Below, piece by piece: positions 17,920 to 27,805 of a stretch of DNA of 64,000 nt. How positions within the stretch are numbered: the stretch's first letter is position 1; every line of letters begins with the position of its first letter. Origin of the DNA: Gemmobacter fulvus (GTDB taxonomy: Bacteria; Pseudomonadota; Alphaproteobacteria; Rhodobacterales; Rhodobacteraceae); assembly GCF_018798885.1 (NCBI RefSeq), contig NZ_CP076361.1, positions 3,191,501 to 3,255,500 of the forward strand, read 5' to 3'. Below the pieces are notes generated by a model, which ran no database searches, was not told the origin of the DNA, and was given only the letters and a program-made list of their open reading frames with translations. The position numbers and the translations under genes were made by a program.

Positions 17920-19248
17920 ATGGCGCTTGATCGCAAGCAGACCCCCAATGACCTGAACGCGTTCTGGATGCCGTTCACCGCGAACCGGCAGTTCAAGAAA
18001 TCGCCGCGCATGTTCGTGGCGGCGAAGGACATGCACTATACCACCTCGGATGGTCGTCAGGTGCTGGATGGCACGGCAGGTCTGTGGTGCTGCAATGCGG
18101 GCCATTGCCGCCCCAAGATCACCGAGGCGATCCAGAAACAGGCGGCCGAGCTGGATTATGCGCCGGCCTTCCAGATGGGCCACCCCATCGCCTTTGAACT
18201 GGCCAACCGCATCATCGACATCGCCCCCAAGGGGATCGAGCATGTGTTCTACACGAACTCCGGCTCGGAAAGTGTTGAAACGGCTCTGAAACTTGCCATT
18301 GCCTATCACCGGGCACGGGGCGAGGGCGCGCGCACCCGGCTGATCGGGCGCGAGCGCGGTTATCATGGCGTGAACTTCGGCGGCATTTCCGTCGGGGGCA
18401 TCGTCAACAACCGCAAGATGTTCGGCACGCTGCTGGGTGGCGTGGACCATCTGCCGCATACGCATCTGCCGGGCCAGAATGCCTTTACCAAGGGCCAGCC
18501 CGAACATGGTGCGCATCTGGCCGATGATCTGGAACGCATCGTGGCGCTGCACGGGGCCGAAACCATCGCGGCGGTGATTGTGGAGCCGATGGCCGGATCG
18601 ACCGGCGTGCTGATGCCGCCGAAGGGCTATCTTGAAAAGCTGCGTGCGATCACCAAAAAACACGGCATCCTGTTGATCTTTGATGAGGTCATCACCGGCT
18701 TTGGTCGCCTTGGCAGCGCCTTTGCCGCGCAGCATTTCGACGTGCTGCCCGACATGATGACCACCGCCAAGGGCCTGACCAATGGCGTGATCCCGATGGG
18801 CGCGGTGCTGACCACGGCGGAAGTGCATGACGCCTTCATGCAGGGCCCGGAGCATATGATCGAACTGTTCCACGGCTATACCTATTCCGGCAACCCGATT
18901 GCGGCGGCCTGCGGCATTGCCACGCTGGACACATACAAGGAAGAGGGGCTGTTCGAACGCGCGGCAGAGCTGGAAGGCTACTGGGCCGATGCGCTGCACA
19001 GCCTCAAGGGCCTGCCGCATGTGATCGACATCCGCAACATGGGCCTGATCGGCGCGGTGGAACTGGAGGGGATTCCGGGCGAGCCGACCAAACGCGCCTT
19101 CGAGGCCTTCCTGCGCGCCTATGACAAGGGCATCCTGATCCGCACCACCGGCGACATCATCGCCATGTCGCCGCCGCTGATCATCTCGAAATCCGAGATT
19201 GATACCCTGATCGGCACCCTGGCCGATGTTCTGAAAACCCTGCCGTAA
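17920..19248 (+). CDS. Beta-alanine--pyruvate transaminase (class III aminotransferase)
   Basis: This 442-residue PLP enzyme of the omega-amino-acid:pyruvate aminotransferase group has PLP Lys284 in TTAKGLTNG and Asp255 in LIFDEVITGFGR. The N-terminal substrate region is LNAFWMPFTANRQFK, typical of beta-alanine transaminases. It would convert beta-alanine, the end product of uracil breakdown, to malonate semialdehyde. The RutR operator and divergent rutR support this role. Other omega-amines could also be substrates. No malonate-semialdehyde dehydrogenase is recognised in the window. Confidence 0.93.
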   Translation: MALDRKQTPNDLNAFWMPFTANRQFKKSPRMFVAAKDMHYTTSDGRQVLDGTAGLWCCNAGHCRPKITEAIQKQAAELDYAPAFQMGHPIAFELANRIIDIAPKGIEHVFYTNSGSESVETALKLAIAYHRARGEGARTRLIGRERGYHGVNFGGISVGGIVNNRKMFGTLLGGVDHLPHTHLPGQNAFTKGQPEHGAHLADDLERIVALHGAETIAAVIVEPMAGSTGVLMPPKGYLEKLRAITKKHGILLIFDEVITGFGRLGSAFAAQHFDVLPDMMTTAKGLTNGVIPMGAVLTTAEVHDAFMQGPEHMIELFHGYTYSGNPIAAACGIATLDTYKEEGLFERAAELEGYWADALHSLKGLPHVIDIRNMGLIGAVELEGIPGEPTKRAFEAFLRAYDKGILIRTTGDIIAMSPPLIISKSEIDTLIGTLADVLKTLP

Positions 19249-19323
19249 GGCGGGCACGGGCAGGGTGGGCGTGTCCTGCCCTGCCATCCCATCCCCCCTC
19301 TCAAGATCATGGAAGGCGCCATC

Positions 19324-19608
19324 ATGCGCATACAGGCGACATCGACTTTGCTGATGGAAACCGACCGGGTGATGGTCTGGCGCTATGATTTTGAACCGGG
19401 TGCCGAAACCGGCTGGCATGTGCATGGCCATGAATATGTGATCACCACGCTGACCGATTGCCCCTTGCGGCTGGAACTGCCGGGCGGCGAGGTGCGCGAA
19501 AGCTTCATCCCCGCAGGCAGCGCCTATTCCCGCCCCAAGGGCACGGAACACAATGTCATCAATGCGGGCGATGGCCCGATGAGCTTTGTGGAAGTGGAGC
19601 TGAAATAG
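19324..19608 (+). CDS. Small cupin-domain protein
   Basis: This 94-residue single-domain cupin has the metal-site pattern GWHVHGHEYVITTLTD, where His, His and Glu are the likely ligands, and PKGTEHNVINAG for the second motif. The start at 19324 has GGAAGG seven bases upstream; an earlier in-frame ATG lacks one. It follows the aminotransferase by 75 bases and may be co-transcribed. The substrate is unknown. Confidence 0.82.
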   Translation: MRIQATSTLLMETDRVMVWRYDFEPGAETGWHVHGHEYVITTLTDCPLRLELPGGEVRESFIPAGSAYSRPKGTEHNVINAGDGPMSFVEVELK

Positions 19609-19728
19609 CCGACCACCACGCCGCAGGTTTCTGAAACATGGCGTGAGTTGCATCCTCCGCACCAGGCGGTATCTCTGCCGCGAGCCTGTGCCACTCCCGA
19701 AAGGCACGTCGAAGTGGAGCTGCCCCGG

Positions 19729-20556
19729 ATGATCCAGATACCTGTCCCCGCCGCCCTTGGCCTTGCCGCCGTGCTGACCCTGCTGTCCGCTGCGGCCCAT
19801 GCGGCGGATTTGCAGCCCTGCGACACTTCGATTGCGGGGCAGACGCAAAGCTTTGTCTATGATCCCGACAGCCCGACGCTGAAAGACAGCCTGTCGCTGC
19901 GCGAACGGCTGTATGGCGAGCGCGGGGCCATCACCTGTCCGGGGCTGGTGACGCTGCGGGTGATGACGCCCGAAATGACGGATGCCGAACGCGCGCCCTT
20001 TTGTCTGCAATGGGATGCGCAGGGCAAAACCTATATCGGTTATGACATCGGCAGCCGCGATGCCTGGCTGACCTGCCGCAAACCCTCGCGCAGCTTCTGC
20101 GAGAGGGTCAACCGCTCCAAGACGGCGGCGGGGCGGCTGGCGGGGCAAACCGCCGATTTCGCACTGGGCATGGGCACGCAGGCGGTGCTGCATCCCTCTG
20201 GTGCGGTGGCGGTGCAGGGGCCTGCGGCGGTGATCGGCGAAAAGCTGGTGGCGCTGGGGTCAACCGCGCTGTCAGGCGTGTCGGCCCCGGCGGCGCTGGG
20301 GGCCGTGGCCGTGACGGCGGTTGCGGTGGGCGGTGCGGTCTATATCTGTTCCGACAGCGGCGCAGAGGCCGCCGCGGTTGCCGCCGCGCCAGTGGCCGCC
20401 CCGGCTGCGGGGCTGCCCATTTCGGGACTGCCCGCCGAGGAGGTGCCGGGATCGGATCTGCCCGAAGGCGTTCCGCCCGCACCGCTGCCGGAGCCTGCGC
20501 CGATACCGCAGCCGGGCGTCCCTGCACAACCACAGGCGCCCGCCCAGCCGGACTGA
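19729..20556 (+). CDS. Secreted hypothetical protein with Pro-rich tail
   Basis: Not recognised. This 275-residue protein has a signal peptide (about 1-25, ending AAHA-AD). A Cys-containing domain (about 28-135) follows, with QPCDTSIAGQT, ITCPGLVTLRVMTPEMT, PFCLQWDAQGKTYIGYDIGS, WLTCRKPSRSFC. Next comes a hydrophobic Ala/Gly/Val stretch (about 170-205) that could be a membrane hairpin. The tail from about 225 is Pro/Ala-rich. Five or six cysteines suggest periplasmic disulfides. The start follows a weak Shine-Dalgarno; a longer frame is open. It converges on tldD. Confidence 0.65.
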   Translation: MIQIPVPAALGLAAVLTLLSAAAHAADLQPCDTSIAGQTQSFVYDPDSPTLKDSLSLRERLYGERGAITCPGLVTLRVMTPEMTDAERAPFCLQWDAQGKTYIGYDIGSRDAWLTCRKPSRSFCERVNRSKTAAGRLAGQTADFALGMGTQAVLHPSGAVAVQGPAAVIGEKLVALGSTALSGVSAPAALGAVAVTAVAVGGAVYICSDSGAEAAAVAAAPVAAPAAGLPISGLPAEEVPGSDLPEGVPPAPLPEPAPIPQPGVPAQPQAPAQPD

Positions 20557-20560
20557 TCCG

Positions 20561-21982
20561 TCAGGTGGCAGAGCCACCGACAGTCAGCCCGCCGATCAGC
20601 AGCGTCGGTTGGCCCACGCCCACCGGCACCCATTGCCCGGCCTTGCCGCAATTGCCGATGCCCGGATCCAGCGCCATGTCATTGCCGATGGCGCGGATCT
20701 GTTTCAGTGCGGTCGCGCCATCGCCGATCAGCGTTGCCCCTTTGACCGGCGCGCCGATCTTGCCATGCTGCACCCGATAGGCCTCGGTGCAGGAAAACAC
20801 GAATTTGCCATTGGTGATATCCACCTGGCCGCCGCCGAAACCCACGGCATAGATGCCGTCCTTCAGGCTGGCCAGAATATCTGAGGGGGCCGCATCGCCG
20901 CCCAGCATATAGGTGTTGGTCATGCGCGGCATCGGGATATGCGCATGGCTTTCGCGGCGGCCATTGCCGGTGGGGGCCACGCCCATCAGCCGGGCATTCT
21001 GGCGGTCCTGCATGTAGCCCACCAGAATTCCATCGTCGATCAGCACGTTGCGGGCCGAAGGCGTGCCCTCGTCATCGACCGAGATCGAGCCGCGCCGGTC
21101 GGGGATCGTGCCGTCGTCCAGCACCGTCACGCCGGGGGCGGCAATGCGCTGGCCCATCAGCCCGGCGAAGGCCGAGGTTTTCTTGCGGTTGAAATCGCCC
21201 TCCAGCCCGTGCCCGATGGCTTCATGCAGCAGGATGCCCGGCCAGCCCGCGCCCAGCACCACATCCAGCGTGCCTGCCGGGGCGGGGATCGCCTCCAGAT
21301 TGACCAGCGCGATGCGCAGCGCCTCGCGCGCAACACTGTGCCAATGCGCAGGATCCATCAGCCGGGCCAGCCCATAGCGGCCGCCGCCGCCCATGCCGCC
21401 GGATTCGCGCCGCCCGTTCTGTTCGACAATGACGGAGATATTGATCCGTGCCATCGGGCGGATGTCGCTGAAGCGGATGCCTTCGGGGCGCAGGATCTCT
21501 ACCTCTTGCAGCCCCGCCGCGATGGTGGCCGACACCTGCACCACCCGCGGATCGAGCGCGCGGGTGAAGGCGTCAATCTCGCGCAGCAGGTCGATCTTGC
21601 CCGCAAAGCTTGCATCCAGCATCGGATCAGCATCGGTATAGAGTTTGACATTGGTGCCCTTGGGCGCATCGGCCCAGGTGCCGCCGCCATCGCCCACCGC
21701 AAGGCGCGCGGTCTCTGCGGCGCGGCGCAGGGCGCTTTCCGAGATTTCGGTGGAATGGGCGTAACCGGCCACCTCGCCCTTCACCGCGCGCAGCCCAAAC
21801 CCTTCGGAGGCATCATATGAGGCGGTTTTCACCCGCCCGTCATCCAGCACCAAAGCCTCGGAGCGGCGGCGTTCCAGAAACAATTCGCCATCCTCCGCCC
21901 CTGCGACAGCCTGTCGCAGCACGGCGAGTGCAGCCGCCTCATCCAGCAAGGTCTCAAACGGGCGGAAGGGATGGTCGGTCAT
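20561..21982 (-). CDS. tldD: Metalloprotease TldD
   Basis: This 473-residue TldD/PmbA (U62) peptidase subunit has HEAIGHGLEGD, the HExxxH zinc motif in the middle of the chain. The C-terminal part contains GFGGGQVDITNGKFVF. With TldE/PmbA it forms a heterodimer that trims peptides such as modified natural products and antitoxins. The partner is not in the window. The start at 21982 follows AAGGACG. It is divergent from coxB. Confidence 0.95.
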   Translation of the reverse strand: MTDHPFRPFETLLDEAAALAVLRQAVAGAEDGELFLERRRSEALVLDDGRVKTASYDASEGFGLRAVKGEVAGYAHSTEISESALRRAAETARLAVGDGGGTWADAPKGTNVKLYTDADPMLDASFAGKIDLLREIDAFTRALDPRVVQVSATIAAGLQEVEILRPEGIRFSDIRPMARINISVIVEQNGRRESGGMGGGGRYGLARLMDPAHWHSVAREALRIALVNLEAIPAPAGTLDVVLGAGWPGILLHEAIGHGLEGDFNRKKTSAFAGLMGQRIAAPGVTVLDDGTIPDRRGSISVDDEGTPSARNVLIDDGILVGYMQDRQNARLMGVAPTGNGRRESHAHIPMPRMTNTYMLGGDAAPSDILASLKDGIYAVGFGGGQVDITNGKFVFSCTEAYRVQHGKIGAPVKGATLIGDGATALKQIRAIGNDMALDPGIGNCGKAGQWVPVGVGQPTLLIGGLTVGGSAT

Positions 21983-22029
21983 GGGGCGTCCTTGATCCTG
22001 ATCAATTGGCGGCGGTTTGTCGCACGGTT

Positions 22030-22057
22030 TTGCTTGTCGTTCTGTGCCTAATATGGT
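22030..22057 (+). promoter_or_regulatory. Possible promoter of the cox operon
   Basis: TTGCTT and TATGGT are separated by 16 bases and lie about 90 bases before coxB in the tldD-coxB divergent gap. Confidence 0.4.
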
Positions 22058-22148
22058 TTCAACGGCATCAGAAACAACGGGATTCTGCCCGGCTTTCGGG
22101 CATGGCCGAGAAGCGGACGAAAAGCCGCACTTCGAACGGGATACGAAC

Positions 22149-23051
22149 ATGCGACTGATGAAGAACCTTTCCGGTCTCGCTGCGGGCATGGCCGCGCTGA
22201 TGGGCGCAGGGGCCGCCCTTGCGCAGGAACTGCCGGTGATCGGCCGTCCGGTGGACAAGATGACCGGCTTTCAGCCTGCGGCGACCGAACTGGCGCGCGA
22301 GTTGCAAGGCCTGGACCATATGCTGAACATCATCATCGGCGTGATCGTGGTGTTTGTGACCGCGCTGATGATCTACAGCTTTGTGCGCTTCAACCGCAAA
22401 GCCAACCCCAAGCCTGCCACCTTCACCCACAACACCCCGATCGAGATCGCATGGACGCTGGTTCCGATTCTGGTTCTGGTGTTCATCGGGGCCTTCTCGC
22501 TGCCGGTTCTGTTTAAGCAGCAGGAAATTCCGGAAGGCGATATCGTCATCAAGGTGACGGGCAACCAGTGGAACTGGTCTTACGAATATGTCGGTGAAGA
22601 CGTTGAATTCACCAGCTTCATGATCGGCGGGCCGGGCACCGACGATGCACTGATACTGACCCCGGATGTCGAGGCGAAACTGGTGGCCGCTGGTTATGCC
22701 AAGGAAGACTTCCTGCTGGCAACCGATACCGCCGTGGTTCTGCCGGTGGGCAAGACCATCGTGATGCAGGTGACGGCGTCGGACGTGATCCACTCCTGGA
22801 CCATCCCGGCCTTCGGCGTGAAACAGGATGGCGTGCCGGGCCGTCTGGCGCAGCTGTGGTTCAAGCCCGAGGTTGAAGGCGTGTTCTATGGCCAGTGCTC
22901 GGAGCTGTGCGGCAAGGAACATGCCTATATGCCGATCACCGTCAAAGTGGTCTCGCAAGAGGTGTATGACGCCTGGCTGGCCCGCGCGAAAGTCGGCGAT
23001 GTGACGCTGGCGGCCAATCCGGCACCACTGACCGTGGCCTCGAACAACTGA
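22149..23051 (+). CDS. coxB: Cytochrome c oxidase subunit II
   Basis: This 300-residue subunit II of the aa3 oxidase takes electrons from cytochrome c through its CuA centre. A signal peptide (1-25) and two membrane helices (about 57-77 and 97-120) precede the periplasmic cupredoxin domain. The CuA ligands are in [12 protein letters not shown] plus the earlier HSWTIPAFG. The start at 22149 is the ATG that begins the signal peptide. It heads coxB-ctaB-(small gene)-ctaG-coxC. Subunit I is not in the window. Confidence 0.97.
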   Translation: MRLMKNLSGLAAGMAALMGAGAALAQELPVIGRPVDKMTGFQPAATELARELQGLDHMLNIIIGVIVVFVTALMIYSFVRFNRKANPKPATFTHNTPIEIAWTLVPILVLVFIGAFSLPVLFKQQEIPEGDIVIKVTGNQWNWSYEYVGEDVEFTSFMIGGPGTDDALILTPDVEAKLVAAGYAKEDFLLATDTAVVLPVGKTIVMQVTASDVIHSWTIPAFGVKQDGVPGRLAQLWFKPEVEGVFYGQCSELCGKEHAYMPITVKVVSQEVYDAWLARAKVGDVTLAANPAPLTVASNN

Positions 23052-23070
23052 TCTGACAGACAGGCAGGCG

Positions 23071-23097
23071 GGCGGCAGGCCGGAAGGCCTTGCCGCC
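23071..23097 (+). other. Stable hairpin between coxB and ctaB
   Basis: GGCGGCAGGCC pairs with GGCCTTGCCGCC (one bulge) around GGAA. No U-run follows, so it is likely an mRNA-stabilising or processing element rather than a terminator. Confidence 0.45.
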
Positions 23098-23120
23098 TGA
23101 TCCAACCAAAGGACCAAAGC

Positions 23121-24068
23121 ATGAGCGACATTCACGCCACTCGCGGGTTGACGGAGACCGGACCGGCCGAGGCCGGTTTCGGTGATTTCGTGGCCCTGCT
23201 GAAGCCGCGCGTGATGTCGCTTGTGGTGTTTACCGCCCTTGTCGGCCTGCTGGTGGCCCCCGTGTCGGTGCATCCTTTCGTGGCCTTCACCTCGGTGCTG
23301 TTCATCGCATTGGGGGCGGGGGCCTCGGGCGCGCTCAATATGTGGTGGGATGCCGATATCGACCAGGTGATGCGCCGCACGCAAAGCCGCCCGATCCCGT
23401 CGGGCAAGGTGCAGCCGGGCGAGGCGCTGGGGCTTGGTCTGGCGCTGTCGGGCATTTCGGTGATGATGCTGGCACTGGCCGCGAATGTGCTGGCCGCCGC
23501 CCTTCTGGCCTTCACCATCTTCTTTTATGCCGTCGTCTATTCGATGTGGCTCAAACGCTCCACGCCGCAGAACATCGTGATCGGCGGCGCGGCCGGGGCC
23601 TTCCCGCCCATGGTCGGCTGGGTGGCCGCTACCGGCAGCGTGTCGGTCGAGGCATGCCTGATGTTCATGCTGATCTTCATGTGGACGCCGCCGCATTTCT
23701 GGTCGCTGGCGCTGTTCATGAACAGCGACTACGAAAAGGCCGGTGTGCCGATGCTGACCGTGACTCATGGCAAGCGCAGCACCCGCAATCACATTCTGGT
23801 CTATACCATTGCGCTGGTGCCCTTTGCGCTGGCGGCAGGGTTCACCTCGATTGGTGGGCCGATCTACATGGCGGTGTCGGTGGTGCTGAATGCCGGGTTC
23901 ATGCTGGGTGCCTGGCGCATCTGGCGCCGGGACGAGGCGCAGGCCGAGGCCGATGGTTATGCCACCGAAAAATCGGTGTTCAAATTCTCACTTCTTTACC
24001 TGTTCCTGCATTTCGGGGCCTTCCTTGCGGAAGCGGCGCTGAAACCCTGGGGCATGGGGGGCTGGTAA
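23121..24068 (+). CDS. ctaB: Protoheme IX farnesyltransferase (heme O synthase)
   Basis: This 315-residue UbiA-family prenyltransferase farnesylates heme B to heme O, the precursor of heme A for the aa3 oxidase. The first Asp-rich motif is NMWWDADIDQVMRRTQSRPIPSG and the second is YTxxLKRSTPQN-like. About nine membrane helices are evident. Its stop and the next start overlap (TAATG). Confidence 0.97.
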   Translation: MSDIHATRGLTETGPAEAGFGDFVALLKPRVMSLVVFTALVGLLVAPVSVHPFVAFTSVLFIALGAGASGALNMWWDADIDQVMRRTQSRPIPSGKVQPGEALGLGLALSGISVMMLALAANVLAAALLAFTIFFYAVVYSMWLKRSTPQNIVIGGAAGAFPPMVGWVAATGSVSVEACLMFMLIFMWTPPHFWSLALFMNSDYEKAGVPMLTVTHGKRSTRNHILVYTIALVPFALAAGFTSIGGPIYMAVSVVLNAGFMLGAWRIWRRDEAQAEADGYATEKSVFKFSLLYLFLHFGAFLAEAALKPWGMGGW

Positions 24069-24262
24069 TGGCATCTTTTCCTCCGCAGCACGAGATCTAT
24101 CGGCGGCGCTTCGGGCGCAATCTTGGCCTCGGGCTGGTGCTGGTGGCCTTTGTGGCGCTGGTGTTCGGGCTGACGGTGGTCAAAGTGACCCGCGGCATGT
24201 CGATGGAAGCCTATGACCATGCGCCGCGCCCGGCCATTGTTCCGGCAGAGGGGGGCAACTGA
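24068..24262 (+). CDS. Small single-pass membrane protein in the cox operon (CoxF-like)
   Basis: This 64-residue protein has a basic N-terminus (YRRRFGRN), one membrane helix (about 18-40) and a short polar tail AYDHAPRPAIVP. It overlaps ctaB by one base and ctaG by one base, so all three are translationally coupled. Small proteins in this position between ctaB and ctaG occur in related bacteria and are sometimes called CoxF; their role in oxidase assembly is inferred from position only. Confidence 0.72.
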   Translation: MASFPPQHEIYRRRFGRNLGLGLVLVAFVALVFGLTVVKVTRGMSMEAYDHAPRPAIVPAEGGN

Positions 24263-24837
24263 TGGCGATGACACCGCAGAAGAAAACCGGCTTCGCCCTG
24301 CTGGGCGTGGCGGCCACGATGCTGTCGCTCAGCTTTGCCGCCGTGCCCTTCTATGACTGGTTCTGCCGGGTGACGGGCTATGCGGGCACGGTCGGCGTGG
24401 CCGGGCAGGGCGCGGATCACATGCTGGACCGCACGGTTCTGGTGCGGTTTGACGCCTCGAAAGAGGCGGGCATGCCTTGGGATTTCAAGCCGCAGCAGGT
24501 GTCGATGCGCATCCGTATCGGCGAAACCGGGCTGGCCTTCTATGAGGCGCACAACCCGACCGACCGCGCTGTGGCGGGCACCGCAAGTTACAACGTCACG
24601 CCTGACATGGCGGGCGGATATTTCACCAAGATCGACTGTTTCTGTTTTGAACAGCAGGTTCTGGGCCCGGGCGAAACCGCGATCATGCCGGTGACTTTCT
24701 ATGTCGACCCCGAGATCGTGAATGACCGGGACGGCAAATATGTGAAGGAAATCACCCTTTCCTACACCTTCCACGAAACCGCGCTTCCGGCAGAGCAGGC
24801 GGGCCTTGCCGCCCCTGCCACCAGCGACGTAAACTGA
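24262..24837 (+). CDS. ctaG: Cytochrome c oxidase assembly protein CtaG (Cox11)
   Basis: This 191-residue copper chaperone delivers Cu(I) to the CuB site of subunit I. An N-terminal membrane anchor (about 10-30) is followed by a periplasmic immunoglobulin-like domain. The copper-binding CFCF lies in [10 protein letters not shown], and there is a conserved [15 protein letters not shown] just after the anchor. It overlaps the small gene before it. Confidence 0.97.
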   Translation: MAMTPQKKTGFALLGVAATMLSLSFAAVPFYDWFCRVTGYAGTVGVAGQGADHMLDRTVLVRFDASKEAGMPWDFKPQQVSMRIRIGETGLAFYEAHNPTDRAVAGTASYNVTPDMAGGYFTKIDCFCFEQQVLGPGETAIMPVTFYVDPEIVNDRDGKYVKEITLSYTFHETALPAEQAGLAAPATSDVN

Positions 24838-24859
24838 CAAGACAACGAGGGAACCCCAA

Positions 24860-25660
24860 ATGGCCCACGCCAAGAACCACGACTATCACGTTCTGCCACC
24901 GTCGATCTGGCCCTTCCTCGGCTCGGTTGGTGGTTTCATCATGCTGTTCGGCGCTGTGCTGTGGATGCATGGCTCGGGCCCCTGGCTGGGGCTGATCGGC
25001 CTCGCGCTGGTGCTGTATGTCATGTATGCGTGGTGGTCGGATGTGGTGCATGAGGCCCAGACCGGCGATCACACCCCGGTGGTGCGGATCGGGCTGCGCT
25101 ATGGCTTCATCATGTTCATCATGTCGGAAGTCATGTTCTTTGCCGCATGGTTCTGGTCGTTCTTCAAACATGCCATGTACCCGATGGGGCCGCTCAGCCC
25201 GATGGTGGACGGTGTGTTCCCGCCGGAAGGCATCCAGACCTTCGACCCCTGGCACCTGCCGCTGATCAACACGCTGATCCTGCTGTGTTCGGGCGCTGCG
25301 GCCACCTGGGCCCACCATGCGCTGGCGCATGAGAACAACCGCAAGGATCTGGTGAATGGCCTGATCCTCGCCATCGTGCTGGGTGTGTTCTTCACCGTGC
25401 TGCAAGCCTATGAATACAGCCACGCCGCCTTTGGTTTTGCCGGCAATATCTATGCCGCGAACTTCTACATGGCGACCGGCTTCCATGGCTTCCATGTGGT
25501 GATCGGCACGATCTTCCTGACCGTCTGCTTGATCCGCGCGCTCAAGGGCCACTTCACGCCTGAGCAGCACATCGGCTTTGAAGCAGCAGCCTGGTACTGG
25601 CACTTCGTCGATGTGGTCTGGCTGTTCCTGTTTGCAGCGGTTTACGTCTGGGGTCAGTGA
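24860..25660 (+). CDS. coxC: Cytochrome c oxidase subunit III
   Basis: This 266-residue subunit III has seven membrane helices. Marks are the N-terminal [33 protein letters not shown], and the C-terminal [15 protein letters not shown]. It stabilises the core oxidase and its proton uptake path. It is the last cox gene before a terminator. Confidence 0.97.
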   Translation: MAHAKNHDYHVLPPSIWPFLGSVGGFIMLFGAVLWMHGSGPWLGLIGLALVLYVMYAWWSDVVHEAQTGDHTPVVRIGLRYGFIMFIMSEVMFFAAWFWSFFKHAMYPMGPLSPMVDGVFPPEGIQTFDPWHLPLINTLILLCSGAAATWAHHALAHENNRKDLVNGLILAIVLGVFFTVLQAYEYSHAAFGFAGNIYAANFYMATGFHGFHVVIGTIFLTVCLIRALKGHFTPEQHIGFEAAAWYWHFVDVVWLFLFAAVYVWGQ

Positions 25661-25704
25661 TCCCGGGGCGGGCTGGCCTTTCGGCGGCCCGTAATCCCTC
25701 GGTC

Positions 25705-25734
25705 AAGCGCGTGCCGGATGGCGCGCGCTTTTCC
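25705..25734 (+). terminator. Intrinsic terminator after coxC
   Basis: An 11-bp stem, AAGCGCGTGCC with GGCGCGCGCTT (one T-G pair), and a GGAT loop are followed by TTTTCC. It lies 44 bases past coxC and 18 bases before surf1, so surf1-thrC may depend on read-through or their own start. Confidence 0.7.
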
Positions 25735-25751
25735 TTTGCGTGGAGGTGGTG

Positions 25752-26411
25752 ATGACAGCGCGGATGATTTTGCCGATGTTGTTCGGCCTGATCGGGGCGG
25801 CGATCCTGATCGGTCTGGGCACATGGCAGGTGCAGCGGCTGGCGTGGAAACAGGGCGTTCTGGCCGAGATTGACGCGCGTATTGCCGCCGATCCGGTGCC
25901 CTTGCCCGGCCCGGGCGGCGAGTGGCGGTATACGCCGGTGCGGGCCGAAGGGCGGCTGACCGGCGAGTCGCTGCGCGTGCTGGTCAGCCGCAAGCAGGTG
26001 GGGGCCGGCTATCGGCGGATCGCGGTGCTGGATGTGTCCGGGCGCCGGGTTCTGGTCGATCTGGGCTTTGTGCCCGAGGGCGAGCAGGTCGATCTGCCGC
26101 AAGGCCCGGTGACGGTGATCGGCAATCTGCATCAGCCGCAAGAGGTGGACAGCTATACCCCCGCGCCCGATCTGGCCAAAGGCCTGTGGTTTGCCCGTGA
26201 CGTGCCCGCCATGGCGAAGGCGCTGAACACCGAACCCACCCTCATCATCGCCCGTGCGCCGGTGGTGGATGGGATCGAGCCGCTGCCGGTGGACAGTTCA
26301 GCCATTCCCAATGATCATCTCGGCTATGCGATCACCTGGTTTTCGCTGGCGGTCGTCTGGTTGGGGATGACAGTTCTGTATCTCTGGCGTATCAGACGGC
26401 GGACAGCATGA
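25752..26411 (+). CDS. SURF1 family cytochrome oxidase assembly protein
   Basis: This 219-residue protein has the SURF1 layout: a membrane helix near each end (about 5-25 and 193-213) with a periplasmic domain between. Family marks are IGLGTWQVQRLAWKQ near the N-terminus, LVSRKQVGAGYR, VLVDLGFVPEG, and HLGYAITWFSLA before the second helix. SURF1 helps insert heme A into subunit I. The ATG at 25752 follows GGAGGTGG. It overlaps the frame of thrC at ATGA. Confidence 0.94.
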   Translation: MTARMILPMLFGLIGAAILIGLGTWQVQRLAWKQGVLAEIDARIAADPVPLPGPGGEWRYTPVRAEGRLTGESLRVLVSRKQVGAGYRRIAVLDVSGRRVLVDLGFVPEGEQVDLPQGPVTVIGNLHQPQEVDSYTPAPDLAKGLWFARDVPAMAKALNTEPTLIIARAPVVDGIEPLPVDSSAIPNDHLGYAITWFSLAVVWLGMTVLYLWRIRRRTA

Positions 26412-26419
26412 GGGCAGGA

Positions 26420-27805
26420 ATGCGATATATCTCGACCCGTGGGCAGGCGCCCGTTCTGAGCTTTGGTGAAGCCATGATGACGGGCCTTGCCCGGGATGGC
26501 GGGCTTTACGTTCCCGAAACTGTTCCGGTGATGTCGCAGGCCGATATCGCGGCACTGGCTGGCCTTCCCTATGAAGAGATCGCCTTTCGGGTGATGTGGC
26601 CGTTTCTGGGCGGCACCTTCAGCGAAACCGAATTCCACGGGCTGATCGCAAAGGCCTATGCCGGGTTCGGCCATGCCGCGCGCGCGCCGCTGGTGCAGCT
26701 TGGCCCCAATCATTTCCTGCTGGAACTGTTCCACGGCCCGACGCTGGCGTTCAAGGATTTCGCCATGCAGCTCATCGGGCAGATGATGCAGGCGGCGCTG
26801 GCCAAGACCGGCGAGCGGATCACCATTGTCGGCGCGACCTCGGGTGATACCGGATCGGCGGCGATGGAGGCCTTCCGTGGCCTTGCCAATGTCGATCTGT
26901 TCATCCTGTTCCCGCATGGCCGGGTGTCGGATGTGCAGCGCCGCCAGATGACCACGCCCGCCGAGGCCAATGTGCATGCGCTGGCGATGGATGGCGATTT
27001 TGACGATTGTCAGGCGCGCGTGAAGGATATGTTCAACGATTTCGCCTTCCGCGATGGCGTGCGGCTGGCGGGGGTGAACAGCATCAACTGGGCGCGGGTT
27101 CTGGCACAGGTCGTCTATTATTTCTCGTCCGCCGTCAGCCTGGGCGCGCCGCATCGCGCCGTCAGCTTCACCGTGCCGACCGGCAATTTCGGCGACATCT
27201 TCGCAGGCTATATCGCCCGCAAGATGGGTCTGCCAATCGACACGCTGGTGATTGCCACCAACCAGAATGACATTCTGGACCGGGCGATGACCTCGGGCGC
27301 CTATGTGATGGATGGGGTCAAACCTTCGATCAGCCCGTCGATGGATATTCAGGTGTCGTCGAATTTCGAGCGGGCGCTGTTCGACGCCTATGGTCGCGAC
27401 GGTGCGGCGATTTCTGCGCTGATGGCCGAGCTGAAATCCGGCGGCTTCACCATCAGCCAGGGCGCGGTGCAGATGCTGCGCGATACTTTTGCCTCGGGCC
27501 GCTGTTCCGAAGAGGAAACGCTGGCGACGATCCGCGCGCAATTCGCCGCAACCGGCGAGATCCTCTGTCCGCATGGCGCGGTGGGGGTGAAGGTGGCCGA
27601 AGAACATCTTGGCGCGGCGCCGATGATCACGCTGGCAACGGCACATCCGGCCAAGTTCCCCGATGCGGTGGAACGCGCGATGGGGGCCCGCCCGGCACTG
27701 CCGCCGCGCATGGCCGATCTGTTCGACCGCCCCGAACGCCAGACCCGCGTGCCCAATGATCTGGACGCGCTGCAAACCCTCATCCGCGAAAGGATCGCGC
27801 GTTGA
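26420..27805 (+). CDS. thrC: Threonine synthase
   Basis: This 461-residue PLP enzyme converts O-phosphohomoserine to threonine. PLP Lys112 is in HGPTLAFKDFAMQ, and the phosphate loop ATSGDTGSAA is seen. The N-terminal MRYISTRGQAPVL is typical, so the second ATG (26420) is preferred over the one at 26408 that overlaps surf1. The position after surf1 and before the M16 peptidase is the usual alphaproteobacterial order. Confidence 0.96.
   Translation: MRYISTRGQAPVLSFGEAMMTGLARDGGLYVPETVPVMSQADIAALAGLPYEEIAFRVMWPFLGGTFSETEFHGLIAKAYAGFGHAARAPLVQLGPNHFLLELFHGPTLAFKDFAMQLIGQMMQAALAKTGERITIVGATSGDTGSAAMEAFRGLANVDLFILFPHGRVSDVQRRQMTTPAEANVHALAMDGDFDDCQARVKDMFNDFAFRDGVRLAGVNSINWARVLAQVVYYFSSAVSLGAPHRAVSFTVPTGNFGDIFAGYIARKMGLPIDTLVIATNQNDILDRAMTSGAYVMDGVKPSISPSMDIQVSSNFERALFDAYGRDGAAISALMAELKSGGFTISQGAVQMLRDTFASGRCSEEETLATIRAQFAATGEILCPHGAVGVKVAEEHLGAAPMITLATAHPAKFPDAVERAMGARPALPPRMADLFDRPERQTRVPNDLDALQTLIRERIAR

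Noticed and set aside
17722-20193. 823-codon open frame on the minus strand across the aminotransferase, cupin and secreted-protein genes
   Set aside because: It is antisense to well-supported genes, and its His/Arg/Gln-rich composition is typical of GC-rich complement frames.
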